Of a stretch of 64,000 nt of DNA, positions 63,976-64,000 are shown one piece after another. Position 1 is the stretch's first letter, and each line of letters begins with the position of its first letter. The translations under genes were made by a program, and so were the position numbers. The notes beneath the pieces were generated by a model, which was not told where the DNA came from, made no database searches, and worked only from the letters and a program-made list of their open reading frames with translations. The stretch comes from Aquabacterium sp. A7-Y (GTDB lineage: Bacteria; Pseudomonadota; Gammaproteobacteria; Burkholderiales; Burkholderiaceae_C), in NCBI RefSeq assembly GCF_026153205.1, contig NZ_JAPFBW010000024.1, positions 50,818 through 114,817 of the forward strand, given 5' to 3'.

Positions 63976-64000
63976 TCCGCTGCGGTGCTCGGGCTGGGGA

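Overview
The window is very GC-rich, densely coded chromosomal DNA. Gene content points to a Burkholderiales betaproteobacterium of the Rubrivivax/Caldimonas/Roseateles/Leptothrix sort: an Hrp2-type type III secretion system (T3SS), PEP-CTERM proteins, protocatechuate dioxygenase, a Coq4-like protein and DUF4254/GT9 sugar genes. The species is inference. No rRNA, convincing tRNA, CRISPR array, transposase or phage gene was found.

Layout. 1-10.2 kb: a minus-strand lipopolyketide operon. A Coq4-like gene leads to a fatty acyl-AMP ligase/polyketide synthase (FAAL-ACP-KS-AT-DH-KR-ACP), which overlaps a second synthase running off the left edge. 11-15.7 kb: small regulatory units (DUF1304/TetR, ParDE toxin-antitoxin, an XRE regulator, an SdpR/SdpI pair with an operator palindrome, a four-helix stress protein). 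15.7-25 kb: two PEP-CTERM proteins, the pcaHG dioxygenase with a MarR regulator and hydrolase, a flavin monooxygenase and an AhpD-like protein. 23.9-27.8 kb: sugar genes (two GT9, one GT2, DUF4254), with a tandem repeat that makes a chain of stop-start coupled minicistrons. 28-36 kb: AraC regulator, OmpW-like porin, then a stress block (PRC-barrel, ribosome hibernation factor, an SRPBCC-Hsp20 fusion, a DnaJ-type zinc protein whose start lies behind a perfect hairpin, HU). 36-41.5 kb: malic enzyme, esterase, small unknowns, an OmpR-type regulator.

41.8-55.3 kb holds about half of an Hrp2-type T3SS: a lytic transglycosylase on one strand, and on the other sctC, sctD, possible needle chaperones, a needle-sized protein, three harpin-like low-complexity genes, then hrpB1-sctI-sctJ-sctK-sctL-sctN-sctO-sctT. 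Export-gate and C-ring genes (sctV, U, Q, R, S) are absent and must lie elsewhere if the system works. 55.3-64 kb: an ATPase with a repeat-rich promoter, a secreted galactose-oxidase-like lipoprotein, unknown genes, an HrpB/HrpX-type AraC master regulator, and divergent from it a paralogue of the T3SS needle-sized protein.

The main discovery is regulatory. Three perfect plant-inducible-promoter (PIP) boxes (TTCGB-N15-TTCGB-N30-32-YANNNT) sit exactly where an HrpX-type activator would need them: back to back between the lytic transglycosylase and the sctC operon, and in front of the remote paralogue at 63.3 kb. This ties the HrpX-like gene, the T3SS half-cluster and an undescribed small protein family into one regulon.
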